From NCBI GenBank assembly GCA_017390475.1, contig JAFPBO010000018.1, positions 286,874 through 350,873 on the forward strand: a stretch of DNA of 64,000 bases, read 5' to 3'. Shown here piece after piece: positions 15,695 to 23,402 of this stretch. Under the pieces are notes generated by a model, which was given only the letters and a program-made list of their open reading frames with translations, was not told where the DNA came from and did not search any database. A program made the translations under genes and the position numbers. This stretch comes from Loktanella sp. (GTDB taxonomy: Bacteria > Pseudomonadota > Alphaproteobacteria > Rhodobacterales > Rhodobacteraceae). Within the stretch, counting starts at the first letter, position 1; each line of letters begins with the position of its first letter.

Positions 15695-18339
15695 GGCGCA
15701 ATCTCCTGAAACGGGACGATCATTTCGACCAGTGCATCGGCGGGGATCCCTTGCAGATCGACGGTCTTCGCACCCAGACCGGCAAGATTGGGTGACGTGG
15801 CCCCCTGCGCATGTGCAGGCTCTGTTCCGACCCCGGCGACAGCGCCCATCAGCGCACCCATGATTTCGGCCATGGCGCGGTCTTCACCGTCAAGATCACC
15901 CAGCATATCGCCCAGCGCCGCCTGCCCGATCTGCATTGCGGCTGCCATCCCGTCGGGCTGCCCGGTCATCCATGGCGGCCCATCCCAGTCTTCGCCAGGT
16001 CCAGCAACGCGCGTCAGACGGGTGCCAGTGGCGTCACCGTCGCCACTGGCAGGCGTCACCGCGCCGAAATAATCGATATCGCCAATGATCTCGCCGGTGA
16101 AATTCAGTAATGGTGTACCGTCAGGGGCCGCCAGCGTCAGCGACAAACTGCCATCCAGCAAACGCCCGGCGATATCGCCCGAGGCGGCACGCAACGGGCC
16201 GATATCGGTGGCAGTTACGAAATAACCATAAACAGCGTCATCGCCGTCGTCCTGAAACAATTCCATCATCATGAAATGGGCTTCGTGGTCGGCTGTATCG
16301 GGCATGTTCAGGCTGGCGAACCAAACGCCCTGCAAGACACCAGGGGCGATGCCGGGTTCGTCTTCGGTAATTGCACCGATTTCGGCCGCCATTGCGGCAG
16401 TGGTCAGAGAGCCAATCACAAAGGCAGCTGCAATGCCATCCGCATCGGTGACCGCATTGGAAACGCAGATTGTGTCACCTGCCAGCCCGTCCTGACAATA
16501 GGCAGCGCTGGTCTGACGGGCGTTGACCGTGACGATGACTTCACCATCACTGAGCCGCACCACATCGAAACCGGCGCGATCCCCCGCTACCCCGCCAGCG
16601 GTGACATAGACCAGCGGTGCTGTGATCCCATAGCCTGGGATCAGCGTAAGCGCGATATCATCCTCGGGCAGCACCAGTTCGCAGGGAGTCAGCCCCGCGC
16701 CTTCGCATCGGTGGGCGACATCGGCGGCGTCAATCACAGGTACTGCCTCTTTGCGCACGACGAGACTGTCATGGGCCAGCACAACACGCCCCAGCTGCGG
16801 GTCTTCGGCAACATAGCGCAGGGTATATTCGCCTTCTTCAAGCGGGGCGATCAGGGTGACGGGAGCACCGGTGGCCCAATCCCACCCAAGCCCGCCAGAC
16901 ATGTCGTTATCGTTTCCTCGGACAATCATGTCGATCCAGTCACCATCAAACAGGGGACCGGTGTAAGTGACCGGAACCGTTTCACCCGGCGCAACGACCA
17001 TTGGAAAGTTCAGACTGGCGTCGTCCTCAGTCTGGGCGGCCGGCGTAGCCGACCCTGGCCCGACAGGCACATGCAGCGATTGTTCTACGATTACGTGCTG
17101 CCCGGCTGTCGGGTGGTTGATCGCATATCGCAGGACATAATCACCCGCTGCAGGCACCCAGATCTGGCCCTGCCGCCCGTCCTGCATGTCGTGGACAAAA
17201 AGTGCTGATTGCGACTTTTGCCAGTCAAAATTGTAATCACCAAGCTCTGTGATCTCGATGAAAGAGGTATACTGATCCGCTGGAACCGCCCCATCCACAG
17301 CAACATCCATCCATGTTTCCGGGGCATGGGTATCGGGGGCCGTGAGGCGGACGCTGTCGCGTAGCGCCGCAATCTCCGCCAGATCAGCGAGCAGAGAGCG
17401 CGCAATATCTTCGCTTTCGGGTGTCAGTAGCATGGCATCGGGCTTGAGCCCGGAAGCATAGTGAACACCACCGTCAAGATAACTGTTGTTCCGCCACAGA
17501 TCCATTTCAGTGCCATAGCCGATCAGCGAGCAGCTCGCGGTTTCGATAAAATTGGAACCGGCAGGTTCAAAGCTGAAGGCAGCACATTGCGCCTCGGCTG
17601 CGCAGAGTGCTTGGCAAGCCTGCGGCTGGGTGCCGGGTGGCATTGTCACGCGGTCACCTTCCCAGCCTGTCGCAGCGCCATAGCCGGTCGCCATCAGGAA
17701 TGAAAACGGCAGCCATTCTTGCCCTCCGTTTCCGGTCCATTCGATGATGGGCGGCGGTGGCGGCACTTTATCCTGGGTCCCTGCCGTCAGGGTGTCGGGG
17801 CATGGGTCCACGCCCTCCGGCCCGCCGAAACCCAGCATGTCAGGCGTCACCTCGCCGACCAGTTCTACCCTGCGGTTCAGCGCGCGGCCTTCGTCAGTGC
17901 CATTATCCGCCACAGGTTGGTCAAAACTGAAACCAGCGGCAGATAAACGCCCGGCAGGCACACCCGAACCGATCAGCCAGTCGCGGACCGCCAGCGCCCG
18001 CTGTTCCGACAATGTCTGGTTATAGTCCCGGCTGCCGCGATCATCGGTGTGGCCGGCGATCTGCCAATCGCCGCCCAGGGTCAGGATTGCATCACGCGCC
18101 GCAATCATCGCAGGCAGGCTGTCGGGGCGCAGGCTCGCGCGGTTGAAGTCAAAAGAGACCCCATCCAGCGCCACACGGCCATCAGAGGCGAGCGCCGCGA
18201 CAAGCTGCTGACAGGCCTGCGGTTGCGTGGTTTGCGCGACTGATTCGTTTGGGAACGCGTGGGCGACAATGACAGTAGCTGCCACAACACCTAAACCCGC
18301 ACGGGTCGGATAGAGCCGGTCAAACCATGTTTTCAGCAT
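15691..18339 (-). CDS. OmpA-domain envelope protein with PAN/Apple-like domain
   Basis: An 882-residue secreted protein. After a signal segment (about 14-36) comes an OmpA-type peptidoglycan-binding domain (about 60-161; GHTDDRGSRDYNQTLSEQRA, NRRVEL), then a cysteine-rich PAN/Apple-like segment (about 222-290; CQALCAAEAQCAAFSF). The long C-terminal part resembles beta-sandwich repeats of the kind YTLRYVAEDPQLGR and YVLRYAINHPTAG. Unlike OmpA porins, the OmpA domain is N-terminal. It likely anchors to peptidoglycan and presents binding domains in the periplasm or at the surface. The ligand is unknown. It overlaps the secreted protein gene downstream by 4 bp. Confidence 0.8.
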   Translation of the reverse strand: MLKTWFDRLYPTRAGLGVVAATVIVAHAFPNESVAQTTQPQACQQLVAALASDGRVALDGVSFDFNRASLRPDSLPAMIAARDAILTLGGDWQIAGHTDDRGSRDYNQTLSEQRALAVRDWLIGSGVPAGRLSAAGFSFDQPVADNGTDEGRALNRRVELVGEVTPDMLGFGGPEGVDPCPDTLTAGTQDKVPPPPPIIEWTGNGGQEWLPFSFLMATGYGAATGWEGDRVTMPPGTQPQACQALCAAEAQCAAFSFEPAGSNFIETASCSLIGYGTEMDLWRNNSYLDGGVHYASGLKPDAMLLTPESEDIARSLLADLAEIAALRDSVRLTAPDTHAPETWMDVAVDGAVPADQYTSFIEITELGDYNFDWQKSQSALFVHDMQDGRQGQIWVPAAGDYVLRYAINHPTAGQHVIVEQSLHVPVGPGSATPAAQTEDDASLNFPMVVAPGETVPVTYTGPLFDGDWIDMIVRGNDNDMSGGLGWDWATGAPVTLIAPLEEGEYTLRYVAEDPQLGRVVLAHDSLVVRKEAVPVIDAADVAHRCEGAGLTPCELVLPEDDIALTLIPGYGITAPLVYVTAGGVAGDRAGFDVVRLSDGEVIVTVNARQTSAAYCQDGLAGDTICVSNAVTDADGIAAAFVIGSLTTAAMAAEIGAITEDEPGIAPGVLQGVWFASLNMPDTADHEAHFMMMELFQDDGDDAVYGYFVTATDIGPLRAASGDIAGRLLDGSLSLTLAAPDGTPLLNFTGEIIGDIDYFGAVTPASGDGDATGTRLTRVAGPGEDWDGPPWMTGQPDGMAAAMQIGQAALGDMLGDLDGEDRAMAEIMGALMGAVAGVGTEPAHAQGATSPNLAGLGAKTVDLQGIPADALVEMIVPFQEIAP

Positions 18340-18402
18340 TCAGAACATGCCCTTTCGCGTGGCTTCATCGCGACAATAGGGTGCCAGTTTGCTTTATGAC
18401 AA

Positions 18403-18416
18403 CTACCATATGGTAG
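18403..18416. promoter_or_regulatory. 14-bp perfect palindrome
   Basis: CTACCATATGGTAG is a perfect palindrome lying 64 bp upstream of the OmpA/PAN gene. Its position suits an operator for a dimeric regulator. The regulator is not identifiable here. Confidence 0.4.
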
Positions 18417-18486
18417 GGTTATACATCGGCTTCGTACCGCCGCCGGGGCAAAAACGCCCAAGCAGCGGCACCGGTTCAGCCGAAAA

Positions 18487-18627
18487 TTACTGACGGGCTT
18501 CCTGCGACGTATCAGTGATGGTCGCGCCAGCAGTCTGAATGTCGCGGCCTGCGCCTTCGACCGTGTTGCATGCGGCCAGTGCAGCGGCTGCCAGCAGGGC
18601 AAGGACTGTGATACGGGTATTTTTCAT
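18487..18627 (-). CDS. ecnB: entericidin A/B-type small lipoprotein
   Basis: A 46-residue protein: MKNTRITVLALLAAAALAAC is a lipoprotein signal with the lipobox cysteine at residue 20. It is followed by NTVEGAGRDIQTAGATITD, the typical entericidin core. GGAG precedes the ATG by 6 bases. Entericidins are membrane lipoproteins linked to stress and stationary phase. Upstream lies a close match to the EcfG promoter, consistent with control by the neighbouring stress sigma factor. Confidence 0.9.
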   Translation of the reverse strand: MKNTRITVLALLAAAALAACNTVEGAGRDIQTAGATITDTSQEARQ

Positions 18628-18659
18628 GATGATCTCCAGTTAACGTTATGTTTGTTGGT

Positions 18660-18684
18660 AACCCACAACGGCGGATTAGGTTCC
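18660..18684 (-). promoter_or_regulatory. probable EcfG promoter for the entericidin gene
   Basis: On the minus strand, GGAAC (18684-18680), 16 bases, GGTT (18663-18660). This matches the general stress response consensus GGAAC-N16/17-(C)GTT with one variant base, and lies 33 bp from the ecnB ATG. Confidence 0.65.
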
Positions 18685-18706
18685 GGCATGGCACGAACAT
18701 AAAAGA

Positions 18707-20461
18707 TTAATCTTTGTCGGCAGTCACATCTGGCCAAGTTACCGGAAAAACGACGTGCAATTCATAGCGGTCCGGCAACTGATTGATTTCCAACGTGCCG
18801 TCGAGTTGCACCACGAAGGATTCAATCAGCTTCGACCCCAGACCAGAGCCCAGATCGGACCCGGCGACGGGCTCTGCCTGCATATCCGGTTCGGCATAGG
18901 AATTGACCACGCTCAACCCATAGTTGCCATCACCCAGATCCTTGAGCGCGATATTGATCCAGGCATCCGCCCCGCTAACCATACCGCAGTATTTGACCGC
19001 ATTGATTGAGGCTTCGGTAGTCAGCAGTGACAGCGGCACAGACTGATCGGGGCTGATCTCGACCGGGTCGAACTGGGTTGACACGCGCACCTGCCGCCCG
19101 GTTTCGTCCAGCGCACCGACGATGACCAATTGCTGCACAATCCCGTCAAGCAATTCATCCGCCCGCACCAAGGAGAGGTTACGCGCCATGTACAGATAGC
19201 GATGAATCGCCGATAGCGCCATCACCCTGTCCTGCACCCGGCGCAGCAGATGCTTGGCCTCTGTACTGCGGGTGGTGCGGATCTGCATGTTCAGCATGCT
19301 GGAAATCAGCTGCAGATTATTCTTGACCCGGTGATGCACCTCACGCAGCAGGACTGTTTTTTCACGCAAGTCTTCTTCCAGCTTGCCTTCCTGTTCGGAC
19401 AGGCGCCGGGTCATGGCGCGGAACGCCTCTGCCACGACCTCCAGTTCATCGGGGGCATTGTCGAGCCGCGCGGTTTCCAGATCACCGCGCCCGGCTGCAT
19501 AAAGCCGCATCCAGCTACGCAATCGGCGGACATGGCGGATCACCAGATAATGCACCATCACATAGGCCACTATGATACTGATCGCCCAAAGCAGCAGCGG
19601 GAAATAAAGCGCGAACATCTGTTCGTACCGCAACGTGACGATCCCGCTCTGCGCGGGTTCCCACGACCCCAGCGCGAATACCCGGCCCGGCACGATGGGC
19701 ACGACGGCGAAATCACGGGTTACACCGCTGCGATTGATGTCGCGAAAGGTCTGCCGCCCTTCAAGGGCCAGTTCAGCCAGGTTTTTCGAATCCGGCAGGA
19801 CCGCCCGACGTTGGTCGGTGAATTGGGCCGTTGTGATGATGTCACCGTTGTTCTGAAACAGTACAAGGTCCACGTGATGCGCCGCAGACCGCAAGTCATC
19901 CAACAGCACTTGCATCGGCACTGCGATCCAGACCACCCCCAATTGCCGACCGTCTGCAATCGCCGGGACCAGCACGCTGATCGTCGCCACGCCAGCCGCA
20001 AACTCTAGCGGATGCATCAGCACTTCCGTGCGGCCGCTGGACAATTGAGACCGGATTGACGCCACCCCGTCCAGATCGCGTCTGACACCGTCAGAGGCGC
20101 AGGTCAGATCAAGCTGATCATCCACGAAACCCGCAAAGATATAGGATGGATTGTCCTCCACGACCCGTCCCATGACCGCGTCACAGGCATCCGCGGCCAA
20201 CGCCGTTCCGGCGACGATGGTGGCCAGCGTCTGCGCCACGCTGACTGTGGACTGGATCAGGTCTCGGCTGCCGTCGAACGCCTGCTGGGTTTGCGCCAGA
20301 AGAGCGGTTTCAGACAAAACCTGACGTTCCTGAAAGACGTTATAGGTCTGGAAAACAGAAATCAGCCCTAGCGGCAAAATCGCAAGACTAAGGGCCAGAC
20401 CCAAGCGCAGCGCCAGCTTGGGGCGAAACACCCTCGGCAGGCCGCCGGTCAGATCTGTCAT
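18707..20461 (-). CDS. sensor histidine kinase, HisKA_2 family, general stress response
   Basis: A 584-residue membrane kinase: transmembrane segment at about 17-38, a periplasmic sensor region (about 45-275), a second membrane segment (283-305), a HAMP-like linker, then the HisKA_2 dimerisation box EVHHRVKNNLQLISS with H376/H377 and a C-terminal HATPase domain. Kinases of this family phosphorylate PhyR in alphaproteobacteria, releasing EcfG from NepR. Its ATG overlaps the ecfG stop by 4 bp, so it is made together with the sigma factor. The sensed signal cannot be read from the sequence. Confidence 0.88.
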   Translation of the reverse strand: MTDLTGGLPRVFRPKLALRLGLALSLAILPLGLISVFQTYNVFQERQVLSETALLAQTQQAFDGSRDLIQSTVSVAQTLATIVAGTALAADACDAVMGRVVEDNPSYIFAGFVDDQLDLTCASDGVRRDLDGVASIRSQLSSGRTEVLMHPLEFAAGVATISVLVPAIADGRQLGVVWIAVPMQVLLDDLRSAAHHVDLVLFQNNGDIITTAQFTDQRRAVLPDSKNLAELALEGRQTFRDINRSGVTRDFAVVPIVPGRVFALGSWEPAQSGIVTLRYEQMFALYFPLLLWAISIIVAYVMVHYLVIRHVRRLRSWMRLYAAGRGDLETARLDNAPDELEVVAEAFRAMTRRLSEQEGKLEEDLREKTVLLREVHHRVKNNLQLISSMLNMQIRTTRSTEAKHLLRRVQDRVMALSAIHRYLYMARNLSLVRADELLDGIVQQLVIVGALDETGRQVRVSTQFDPVEISPDQSVPLSLLTTEASINAVKYCGMVSGADAWINIALKDLGDGNYGLSVVNSYAEPDMQAEPVAGSDLGSGLGSKLIESFVVQLDGTLEINQLPDRYELHVVFPVTWPDVTADKD

Positions 20462-21024
20462 GCAGCTGGTTTCCCCATTACCACCGCCATCGTGGCCGCA
20501 TCCGTCATTTCCAACTGCTCATCTTTGTCGATATGCATCAGCTCTGCCAGCCTTTTGCGCGCCCGATTGGTGCGGCTTTTCACGGTGCCAACGGCGCAGC
20601 CGCACATTTCTGCGGCTTCTTCATAGGAAAACCCTTCGGCGCCGATCAGGACCAGCACCTCGCGCTGTTCGTCAGTCAGCTTGGCAAAGGCAATTCGGAA
20701 ATCCGCCATTGCGAGATGCCCGTCATGCGCGGGTTTTTCCGATAATTTCCCCGCCATCTTGCCATCGGGGTCTTCGACCTCGCGGCGGCGTTTGCGGTAC
20801 AACGAATAATAGGTGTTGCGCAAAATTGTAAACAGCCAGGCGCGCAGGTTGGTGCCGGGCTGGAATTTGTCAAAATTCCCCCAAGCCTTGACCACAGCAT
20901 CCTGCACCAGATCATCGGCGGCAGCGGAATTACGGGTCAGGCTGGTCGCAAAAGCCCGCATCGCAGGCAGATGGGTGACCAGTTCGTCGCGGGGGTCAGG
21001 ATGCGAAGCGTTGTCGGTTTTCAC
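20458..21024 (-). CDS. ecfG: general stress response ECF sigma factor EcfG
   Basis: A 188-residue ECF sigma factor with region 2 (about 30-95; DDLVQDAVVKAWGN, LRAWLFTILRNTYYS) and region 4 (about 120-175; REVLVLIGAEGFSYEEAAEMCGCAVGTVKSR). It directs RNA polymerase to GGAAC/CGTT promoters on stress. The start is GTG at 21024, overlapping the nepR stop as GTGA, with GAGGAT inside nepR as ribosome binding site. This coupling keeps the anti-sigma and sigma proteins balanced. Confidence 0.94.
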   Translation of the reverse strand: MKTDNASHPDPRDELVTHLPAMRAFATSLTRNSAAADDLVQDAVVKAWGNFDKFQPGTNLRAWLFTILRNTYYSLYRKRRREVEDPDGKMAGKLSEKPAHDGHLAMADFRIAFAKLTDEQREVLVLIGAEGFSYEEAAEMCGCAVGTVKSRTNRARKRLAELMHIDKDEQLEMTDAATMAVVMGKPAA

Positions 21025-21188
21025 GATTGATCCTCGGTGGGTTTGTCTTCATCGACGCGGGCGCGCAATTGTTCAAGCAGGATGGCGAAACGGTCTGGCA
21101 CAGGCTCCTTCGCCGCGTCCGCGTAAACGCGGCGGAGATTTTCATCAATCTGCTGGTCCAACTGAGTTGTTTTGCGCTTGTCTGCCAT
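21021..21188 (-). CDS. nepR: anti-sigma factor NepR
   Basis: A 55-residue protein (MADKRKTTQLDQQIDENLR...). The conserved NepR core is visible: IDENLRRVYADAAKEPVPDRF followed by a short helix ending LLEQLRARV. NepR binds EcfG and holds it inactive until phosphorylated PhyR takes its place. It is the first gene of nepR-ecfG-kinase and lies divergently from phyR across a 109-bp region holding EcfG promoters in both directions. Confidence 0.93.
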   Translation of the reverse strand: MADKRKTTQLDQQIDENLRRVYADAAKEPVPDRFAILLEQLRARVDEDKPTEDQS

Positions 21189-21237
21189 TTTGCCTATGCT
21201 CTGCCACCGCTAAAAAGGGGATTTTTTGACCCCATCT

Positions 21238-21262
21238 GGAACATAACATGCGTGTTGGCGTT
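21238..21262 (+). promoter_or_regulatory. EcfG promoter of phyR
   Basis: GGAAC (21238-21242), 16 bases, CGTT (21259-21262). A perfect consensus match, 36 bp upstream of the phyR ATG. It overlaps the opposite-strand promoter of nepR-ecfG. Confidence 0.85.
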
Positions 21263-21269
21263 TAGTTCC
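21245..21269 (-). promoter_or_regulatory. EcfG promoter of nepR-ecfG
   Basis: On the minus strand, GGAAC (21269-21265), 16 bases, TGTT (21248-21245), 57 bp upstream of nepR. It overlaps the phyR promoter almost completely, so EcfG probably drives both arms of its own circuit. Confidence 0.8.
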
Positions 21270-21297
21270 CAAGAAGACGTATTTTTTGAGGATCGCC

Positions 21298-22116
21298 ATG
21301 ACAATTTCCCAAACCGCACAAGACCTGACCATGGAGATTGCTGAAAAGCTGCCGTTTCTGCGCCGTTATGCCCGCGCATTGACCGGCAATCAGAAAACCG
21401 GCGATCATTATGCCGCTGCCACATTGGAGGCGATGCTGGCTGACGACACCTTGTTTGACAGAACTCTTTCGACTAAGGTCGCGCTATTCAGAGTATTTCA
21501 TCAGATCTGGGTCTCGTCCGGATCACCGGTGGACGATACCGCAGAGACACGCGGAATCGAGGCAAAGGCGCAGTGGCGCCTGGCTGGCCTGACCGAAAAC
21601 ACCCGCGAAGCATTGTTGCTGCACAGTATCGAAGGGTTCCGCACTGATGAAATCGCCAGCATCATCGACAGCAGTGCTGCCGAAGCGTCGGATCTGGTGT
21701 CAATCGCGCGCAGTGAAATGTCCAACGCGATCCACGGCCGGATCATGATCATCGAGGATGAGGCGATCATCGCCATGGATATCCGCGCCATCGTCGAAGA
21801 GATGGGACATAGCATCACCAATATCGCCCGCACCCGTGACGAGGCGATCAAAATGGCCCGCAAGGACCAGCCTGACATGATCCTTGCTGATATCCAGTTG
21901 GCGGATAAATCATCGGGTATTGATGCGGTAAACCATATTCTAGGCGAACTCGGTGATCTGCCGATCGTCTTCATCACCGCTTTCCCCGAACGGTTGCTGA
22001 CGGGCAACCGACCGGAACCGGCGTTTCTGATCACCAAACCCTATACTGAAAGCCAGGTCGAATCCGCCGTCAGCCAGGCAATGTTCTTTGCCGGGACAGA
22101 TACCCTGCGGGCCTGA
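21298..22116 (+). CDS. phyR: general stress response regulator PhyR
   Basis: A 272-residue protein with an N-terminal sigma-like domain resembling EcfG (about 1-135; LPFLRRYARALTG, LLLHSIEGFRTDEIASII) and a C-terminal receiver domain (about 148-268) with acidic pair E153/D154, phosphoacceptor D198 (ILADIQLA) and the conserved lysine in TKPY. Phosphorylated PhyR binds NepR through the sigma-like domain and frees EcfG. The ATG at 21298 has GAGGAT at a good distance. A TTG 12 bases earlier is open but lacks a better site. Confidence 0.95.
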   Translation: MTISQTAQDLTMEIAEKLPFLRRYARALTGNQKTGDHYAAATLEAMLADDTLFDRTLSTKVALFRVFHQIWVSSGSPVDDTAETRGIEAKAQWRLAGLTENTREALLLHSIEGFRTDEIASIIDSSAAEASDLVSIARSEMSNAIHGRIMIIEDEAIIAMDIRAIVEEMGHSITNIARTRDEAIKMARKDQPDMILADIQLADKSSGIDAVNHILGELGDLPIVFITAFPERLLTGNRPEPAFLITKPYTESQVESAVSQAMFFAGTDTLRA

Positions 22117-22181
22117 GACAGGCGCGGCCTGCAAGCCCGCGGACAAAAGGTTTGAAAAAGCGGGTTATGCGATGATTTGCG

Positions 22182-22206
22182 GGAACCAATCGGATCGCGC
22201 CGCGTT
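22182..22206 (+). promoter_or_regulatory. EcfG promoter of the YqjD/YqjE-like pair
   Basis: GGAAC (22182-22186), 16 bases, CGTT (22203-22206): a perfect match, 35 bp upstream of the ATG at 22241. Confidence 0.85.
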
Positions 22207-22240
22207 GCAATCCCAGACACCTAATCAAAAGGACCATGTT

Positions 22241-22570
22241 ATGGCACAAGTGAAAGCAGTCGAAACCACCCCACAAGACAACATCGACCAGTTGTCGAGC
22301 CAGATCGTTACCCTGCGTGAAGATATCGCCGCGATCTCAAAGTCGCTGGCAGATCTTGGCGCGAATACCAAAGATGCCGCTGTGGAAAAAGCGCGGCAGA
22401 AAGCCTCTGAATTGCGCTCCGCGGGTGAAGAGCAGTACCACGCTGCGCAGGTCCGCGCCGAAGAGCTAGGTCAACAAGCGGTTGATGCCGTTCGCAAACA
22501 GCCAGCAACTGCGGTTGGTCTGGCCGTCGGTGTCGGCTTTCTGTTGGGTTTCCTGTCAGGTCGGAAGTAA
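22241..22570 (+). CDS. DUF883 (ElaB/YqjD-like) membrane-anchored helical protein
   Basis: A 109-residue protein with a long charged helix (about 12-85, IDQLSSQIVTLREDIAAISKS...) and a C-terminal membrane anchor ending GVGFLLGFLSGRK, the layout of YqjD/ElaB. E. coli relatives associate with ribosomes at the membrane in stationary phase. The ATG at 22241 has AAAAGGA upstream. A perfect EcfG promoter places it in the general stress regulon. It is followed by a YqjE-like gene after 3 bp, as in E. coli. Confidence 0.88.
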   Translation: MAQVKAVETTPQDNIDQLSSQIVTLREDIAAISKSLADLGANTKDAAVEKARQKASELRSAGEEQYHAAQVRAEELGQQAVDAVRKQPATAVGLAVGVGFLLGFLSGRK

Positions 22571-22573
22571 TTC

Positions 22574-22924
22574 ATGCCGGGACTGGTTTCCGATCTCCGC
22601 ATCCGCGCGCGCCTGGCGGCCCGCGCGGCTGCGTTCACCGCAGCAGGCGTCGTCTTTGCGATGACGGGGCTTGCCTTCCTGACCGTAGCACTCTGGGTGT
22701 TGCTGGCCACCTACGAAAGCGCGCTGGTCGCATGGACCGTTGTCGGTCTGATGTACTTGATTCTGGGCATCTGCTTTCTGCTCCTTGCCCGCCGTCGGCA
22801 CCCGGCCCTGCCGGTGGAACAACCAGTCGCACCGGTGCAGCCAATCGAACCTTTCCTGCGTGTCGCAGAAGCATTCGCCGTCGGCCTGAGCGCGGGACGC
22901 GCGGCACGACGTCCACGCCGTTAA
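22574..22924 (+). CDS. YqjE-like / phage-holin-family membrane protein (DUF1469)
   Basis: A 116-residue protein with two transmembrane segments (about 20-46 and 53-74), a basic N-terminus and a Pro/Arg-rich C-terminal tail. The holin-family label reflects topology and does not indicate a phage. It starts 3 bp after the YqjD-like gene and shares its stress promoter. Its stop overlaps the stop of the convergent receiver-like gene. Confidence 0.8.
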   Translation: MPGLVSDLRIRARLAARAAAFTAAGVVFAMTGLAFLTVALWVLLATYESALVAWTVVGLMYLILGICFLLLARRRHPALPVEQPVAPVQPIEPFLRVAEAFAVGLSAGRAARRPRR

Positions 22925-23307
22925 GCTTCGCGCACAGATGATTGCAACGCGGCGTGGATCATCTCTTCTGTGAAGGGGCGCACCAGCATGGCCCAGCCAT
23001 GGTCCTGGACAGCGACCTCGTCACCTTCGCCCACGGTCAGCACGATCCGCGCGCCACGCAGCAGAAATGATTCCGTCAGCCCCATATGCAGAACCTGATC
23101 ATAGCGCATTTCCAAGAACGCGGCAGTGATCGGTTGTTCCGAATCGACCATCTGCGTTAACTCATCGGGGTGGGTGATCCTGATCACCTGACAGGCACCG
23201 TAAGCCTGCAACGCACCACATATATCCTCTGCAATCAGAAGATTGCTTTCCATGACCAGATAGATTGGCGGTGTTTGTCGCGTCGAATCATCATAGGGCA
23301 TAAGCAT
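22921..23307 (-). CDS. degenerate (pseudo-)receiver domain protein
   Basis: A 128-residue single-domain protein with the fold pattern of a response regulator receiver (PIYLVMESNLLIAEDICGAL; AAFLEMRYD; ARIVLTVG; AMLVRPF). The key residues are changed: the phosphoacceptor aspartate is replaced by E66, the signalling lysine by R110, and the first acidic pair is reduced to E20. It is therefore unlikely to be phosphorylated normally and may mimic the phosphorylated state. Placed beside phyR, it may modulate the stress pathway. The start could also be the ATG at 23301. Confidence 0.8.
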   Translation of the reverse strand: MLMPYDDSTRQTPPIYLVMESNLLIAEDICGALQAYGACQVIRITHPDELTQMVDSEQPITAAFLEMRYDQVLHMGLTESFLLRGARIVLTVGEGDEVAVQDHGWAMLVRPFTEEMIHAALQSSVREA

Positions 23308-23402
23308 CTTTCCGGTGAAACTATTCTAAGTATTGTCTCTCATTGACAACATTTTGAAAGAACGTGCATTAAACTGTGACACTTTCTGGAGGATTTACTT
23401 GA

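Noticed and set aside
22574-22924. Phage holin suggesting a prophage remnant
   Set aside because: The protein pairs with a DUF883 gene as YqjD/YqjE do in E. coli, and no other phage gene is nearby.
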